Part shown: positions 60,503 to 64,000 of the stretch, piece after piece
Layout: each line of letters begins with the position of its first letter
Numbering within the stretch: the first letter of the stretch is position 1
NCBI GenBank assembly: GCA_014879665.1
Contig: JACSRP010000114.1
Location: forward strand, 1 to 64,000
Reading direction: 5' to 3'
DNA: 64,000 nucleotides
Source of the DNA: Anaerolineae bacterium
GTDB taxonomy: Bacteria; Chloroflexota; Anaerolineae; Aggregatilineales; Phototrophicaceae
The notes under the pieces: model-generated
Told to the model about the DNA's origin: nothing
Seen by the model: only the letters and a program-made list of their open reading frames with translations
Database searches by the model: none
Translations under genes and position numbers: made by a program

Positions 60503-61129
60503 ATGCCTGAACAAACGCCTTCATCCCCCTCACAACCCGTCCTTTCTGACCGCCTGCGGGCGATATTTGCTGGCGTTACCTCACGCGCTGGCGAAACCGT
60601 ACATGGTTGGGGTGTGCATCCCGACTGGATTACGATTGCTGGCCTGATCGTGGTCGGCGTCGGCGCGTTCTTCATCGCTCGCGGTGAATTTTTGCCCGCC
60701 GCCATCCTCTTGCTGATCAGCCTGCCGCTGGATGCGCTGGATGGCGCGGTTGCCCGTGCAATGAAGCGTAAAGATCGGCGTGGCGCGGTGCTAGATTCGA
60801 CGCTGGATCGTTATGCGGACAGCCTGATCTTCATCGGCTTTGCTTACTATTTCGCCTCAATTGGCAATCTGGGCTATATGATCGTGGCACTGGTCTCCCT
60901 GACCGGCACTTTTGCCGTCAGCTATACCCGCGCCCGCGCCGGTGAAGCTGACTTGAGCGTGAAGATCGGTATCTTTTCCCGTTTCGAGCGTATCGTCACC
61001 CTGCTGGTGATTTTATTCATTCCGCAGTTGATCGAATTGGGCATGTGGGTGCTGGCTATCGGCACTAATTTCACCGCTTTGCAGCGCCTCTGGTACGTTT
61101 ACAAGCATCTGGATAAAGACGTGACATAA
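60503..61129 (+). CDS. CDP-alcohol phosphatidyltransferase family protein
   Basis: Signature DGAVARAMKRKDRRGAVLDSTLDRYAD. Confidence 0.92.
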   Translation: MPEQTPSSPSQPVLSDRLRAIFAGVTSRAGETVHGWGVHPDWITIAGLIVVGVGAFFIARGEFLPAAILLLISLPLDALDGAVARAMKRKDRRGAVLDSTLDRYADSLIFIGFAYYFASIGNLGYMIVALVSLTGTFAVSYTRARAGEADLSVKIGIFSRFERIVTLLVILFIPQLIELGMWVLAIGTNFTALQRLWYVYKHLDKDVT

Positions 61130-61288
61130 AATACATTGGCTGCGCGTCCCACTTTCGTTGTGTATATATAGGGGGCGCTCGTTTGGGTGTTCACATATAA
61201 TAACCGGGTTTGTGGGGGATATAGCGCGTCTGCTGTGCTTAGCACCCACCCTCCATACATGGAGAGTGAATTGAGGATGAGGATTTTG

Positions 61289-61312
61289 AAGGGCGGTTCG
61301 CGAGCCGCCCTT
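61289..61312 (+). terminator. Terminator-like hairpin
   Basis: AAGGGCGG-TTCGCGAG-CCGCCCTT followed by CTCGCTTCC. Confidence 0.5.
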
Positions 61313-61350
61313 CTCGCTTCCATTTATGTCTTGCTCAAGTGTTCTCGTGC

Positions 61351-61830
61351 CTAATTCTCGGTCGAATGTTCAACTACATGTTTACGAAACCTATCAGCAT
61401 CTGCTACCCAGTTGAAACGTTGTTTTGTACCTCCTGAGCCAGTAATTCTTAGATTTTTATACCCCATTATTCTGCCTATCAAGGATTCCTGAACCTGGAA
61501 ACTTTCAATTTTATTCAAATTTAGCTCTAGCGTTTGGCGTCGGATAAATCCAGACTTAATGAGTATTCTGCGGTTAGTCAAACCAAATTCCGAGGAAATG
61601 TAGTTCAGATAGCCCATGGCAGCAATAATTATTGCCATGACAATTCCTATGAAACCTAACAGGAAGCTTCCGCCGCCACTGCTGGTGGTACTTCCGCTAA
61701 ATACACATGCTCCAATAATAAGCAGAGCCACAATGAAATTTACAGCTGGCCCCACAATCGCCCACCAATGGAGTTTCGTTATATAAATGACCTCTTCCCC
61801 TTTAACAAGGTTGTTTTCGATGTAACCCAT
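61351..61830 (-). CDS. Membrane protein with bacterial PH-like domain (YdbS/bPH_2-like)
   Basis: Two N-terminal TMs then FGLTNRRILIKSGFIRRQTLELNLNKIESFQVQESLIGRIMGYKNLRITGSGG. Confidence 0.85.
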   Translation of the reverse strand: MGYIENNLVKGEEVIYITKLHWWAIVGPAVNFIVALLIIGACVFSGSTTSSGGGSFLLGFIGIVMAIIIAAMGYLNYISSEFGLTNRRILIKSGFIRRQTLELNLNKIESFQVQESLIGRIMGYKNLRITGSGGTKQRFNWVADADRFRKHVVEHSTEN

Positions 61831-62067
61831 TTTATCCTCGATGCCCCTATTTTAATCCGAGTCATTTGCCACAAGTCGGAAATATTAGTGAGGTTTTTTT
61901 TTTGCAAATTTTGTCGCTAATCGTGAATAAGAAATGGGTAGTGTCGGCGATTTCCTTATACAATCTCTCCATTAAGCGGAGTCGATCACCCAGAGGAAAT
62001 ATCAAATTTGTAGGTTAAAGCTGAATAAAGCGTTTTTGCCCGACCCCTAATCCCCGCGAAACAAAAA

Positions 62068-62103
62068 CCCCTCTCCATGGGGGAGAGGGGTAGGGGTGAG
62101 GGC
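62068..62103. repeat. Interspersed repeat-like inverted element
   Basis: CCCCTCTCC-ATGG-GGGAGAGGGGTAGGGGTGAGGG. Confidence 0.55.
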
Positions 62104-62108
62104 TTTAC

Positions 62109-62323
62109 TTACTCTGGGACCGCGAAACTGAACACCCATGGCCCTCCTATGCGCGGTTGTAATTCAGCAAATAGCTCGCCAAACGCCGCATCTATATCTA
62201 CACCTTCCGGCACGGATGCCGTATCGTAGTGCGCACAGCTTTTACCTGATACCGTTCTACTACAGCCGTCAGGCTGCGAATGTCCCCACGTTTCATGCGG
62301 AGAATGGCTTGGGCATCGTTCAT
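62109..62323 (-). pseudogene. Remnant of an ECF sigma factor (N-terminal ~40 codons) joined to the 3' end of another gene (possible anti-sigma)
   Basis: Minus strand from 62323: MNDAQAILRMKRGDIRSLTAVVERYQVKAVRTT... (ECF region-2-like start), stop at 62198-62200; a different frame continues with ASVPEGVDIDAAFGELFAELQPRIGGPWVFSFAVPE to a stop at 62109. Confidence 0.6.
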
Positions 62324-62412
62324 TCAGGCTCTCTTTGTGGAAGTCCTTCCTGATCAATATAGCATTTCACCTCCGATTCTGTTGGAATTTGGGTTTTAAC
62401 CTATCATTACGC

Positions 62413-62442
62413 TTGAGAGGTTGCCTGTTTCAGCGGTATACT
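62413..62442 (+). promoter_or_regulatory. Putative promoter of lgt (TTGAGA-18bp-TATACT)
   Basis: TTGAGA 62413-62418; TATACT 62437-62442. Confidence 0.45.
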
Positions 62443-62504
62443 AATGCCCGTTTGTGACCAGCCCCGCTTGATGGGGATACAAAGAATTAGAGGAAGTACC
62501 CATT

Positions 62505-63368
62505 ATGGAGTTTCAGGCAGAATATATCGTCCTGTTTGACCGCCTTCAGATTCGCTATTACGGCATCATCATCGTCGCCGCCATGCTGATCGCCGCCTAT
62601 ATGGCCTCGCGCCTGGCGAAACGGGCTGGAATGAATTCTGAACATGTTTGGGGCGCCCTGACGTGGGCAATTATCCCCGCGATTATCGGTGCGCGTTTGT
62701 GGTACATCTTGTTTCCCCCGCAGTCAGCAGTTGCGCTGGGTCAGGATACAGCATGGTATTTCGAGAATTTCTTCAATCTGCAAAATGGCGCGATTGCTAT
62801 TTGGAGCGGCGGGCTGCATATCTTCGGCGCAGTGCTCGGCGGTTTCCTTGGCGCTTACATCTACATTCGCAAGAATAAGCTGCCGCTGCTGCCGTGGCTG
62901 GATATCGCCGGTATTGCGCTGCCGTTGGGGCAGGCGATTGGCCGTCTGGCAAATTTCGTGAATCAGGAATTGTACGGTGTGCCAACGTCGCTGCCTTGGG
63001 GCATCCCCATTGACGCCCGCCATCGGGTTGAGCCGTTCACCAGCATGGTGGACTATCCGGCAAATTCAACGCTGTTTCACCCGATGTTTCTTTATGAAGC
63101 GGTCTGGAATTTCGGCGCGTTCCTGATCTTGTCCTATCTATTTACCCGCAAGCGTGGCTCGTTCCTGAGCGGCGATTTCTTCCTGCTGTACGTGGCGCAG
63201 TATGCGTTCATCCGCTTCATGATGGAATTTATCCGCGTGGATGTGGCGCTGGTTGCCGGAATCAATCTGGTGCAGGTGTTATGCGCTGTGGGCTTCGTGG
63301 TCTGCGTCGTGATTTTCATCATGCGCCACCGCGCGACAACTTCCACCAGCCAGCCTGCGGCTGCCTAA
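62505..63368 (+). CDS. lgt: Prolipoprotein diacylglyceryl transferase
   Basis: RYYGIIIVAAMLIAAYMASRLAKR; WSGGLHIFGAVLGGFLGAYIY; GQAIGRLANFVNQELYG. Confidence 0.95.
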   Translation: MEFQAEYIVLFDRLQIRYYGIIIVAAMLIAAYMASRLAKRAGMNSEHVWGALTWAIIPAIIGARLWYILFPPQSAVALGQDTAWYFENFFNLQNGAIAIWSGGLHIFGAVLGGFLGAYIYIRKNKLPLLPWLDIAGIALPLGQAIGRLANFVNQELYGVPTSLPWGIPIDARHRVEPFTSMVDYPANSTLFHPMFLYEAVWNFGAFLILSYLFTRKRGSFLSGDFFLLYVAQYAFIRFMMEFIRVDVALVAGINLVQVLCAVGFVVCVVIFIMRHRATTSTSQPAAA

Positions 63369-63392
63369 ACTTCCTCGTATTTAACCTCATCC

Positions 63393-63412
63393 GGACGCCG
63401 CATGCGGCGTCC
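63393..63412. repeat. Perfect 20-bp palindrome followed by TACGG
   Basis: GGACGCCGCATGCGGCGTCC. Confidence 0.85.
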
Positions 63413-63454
63413 TACGGCTTTCCCTTCAGTGTATTAAAGAGGGGATTGAGAGAC

Positions 63455-63474
63455 GGGCGCGCCGCGGCGCGCCC
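63455..63474. repeat. Perfect 20-bp palindrome followed by CTACAG
   Basis: GGGCGCGCCGCGGCGCGCCC. Confidence 0.85.
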
Positions 63475-63595
63475 CTACAGGCACAGTGCGTAGTTTCTAA
63501 TCAAAACGCCATCCGCCCATTCATGATTTATTCACGCCATTCAATTGTAGGTTCGTGCGATAATCATAGGACGTTTGCTTACAGAGTAAGACGCT

Positions 63596-64000
63596 ATGAT
63601 TGAAGCGCATGAGCTGACGAAAGATTTTGATGGCTTTCGTGCGGTAGATACTGTTACTTTAGATGTCCCTGCGGGATCGGTGTTAGCAGTGCTTGGCCCT
63701 AACGGCGCTGGTAAAACGACGACCGTGCGGATGTTGACCTCGATTCTTCAACCCACTTCTGGCTGGGCAAAGGTCGCCGGTTATGATGTCGCTACACACC
63801 CCGAAGCCGTTCGCGCCAATGTGGGTGTCTTAACCGAACAGCACGGCCTTTACGAACGGATGAAAGCCATCGAATACCTCGATTTTTTCGGTCAGGTATA
63901 TCATCTTCCTGCAAGCGTGCGCCGTCAGCGCGCTTATGAACTGATGGAGCGTTTTGGCCTAACCTTTGCGCTCAGTAAGCAGCTTGGCGAATATTCCAAA
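63596..64000 (+). CDS. ABC transporter ATP-binding protein, N-terminal part (truncated by window edge)
   Basis: MIEAHELTKDFDGFRAVDTVTLDVPAGSVLAVLGPNGAGKTTTVRMLTSILQPTSGWAKVAGYDV. Confidence 0.95.
   Translation, partial: MIEAHELTKDFDGFRAVDTVTLDVPAGSVLAVLGPNGAGKTTTVRMLTSILQPTSGWAKVAGYDVATHPEAVRANVGVLTEQHGLYERMKAIEYLDFFGQVYHLPASVRRQRAYELMERFGLTFALSKQLGEYSK

Noticed and set aside
62138-62353. 71-aa plus-strand ORF
   Set aside because: Antisense to the sigma-factor remnant; no family resemblance

Overview
The window is a 64 kb, protein-dense bacterial chromosome segment. I infer Chloroflexota (Anaerolineae-like) from a Tal-Pgi fusion, TPE/TPS-rich secreted linkers, a Cys-free adenylate kinase LID and an FHA-receiver protein; this is not proven. 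The left part carries glycerol catabolism (glpD fragment, glpK), a P1B-4-type metal ATPase, pentose-phosphate genes (tkt, tal-pgi fusion), dtd, a 1449-aa kinase-like membrane protein, a receiver-histidine kinase, coaBC, a small methyltransferase/glycosyltransferase cluster, secreted proteins and a STAND/LuxR regulator. The centre (about 35.5-57.2 kb) is a near-continuous str/S10/spc/alpha/L13-S9 ribosomal superoperon (rpsL to rpsI). infA and rpsD are absent from their usual slots. The right part has mazG, a TrmH-type methylase, tRNA-Pro(CGG), a CDP-alcohol phosphatidyltransferase, lgt and the start of an ABC ATPase. I found no CRISPR array, prophage, complete IS element or rRNA, and no convincing new multi-gene system. 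The best second-look items are: a decayed ECF sigma/anti-sigma remnant near 62.1-62.3 kb that the ORF track does not show as such; an S14 protein with a remodelled zinc knuckle; a cysteine-free FmdB-like protein; an adenylate kinase with an altered P-loop; a divergent giant kinase-like protein; and several structured leaders and palindromic repeats.
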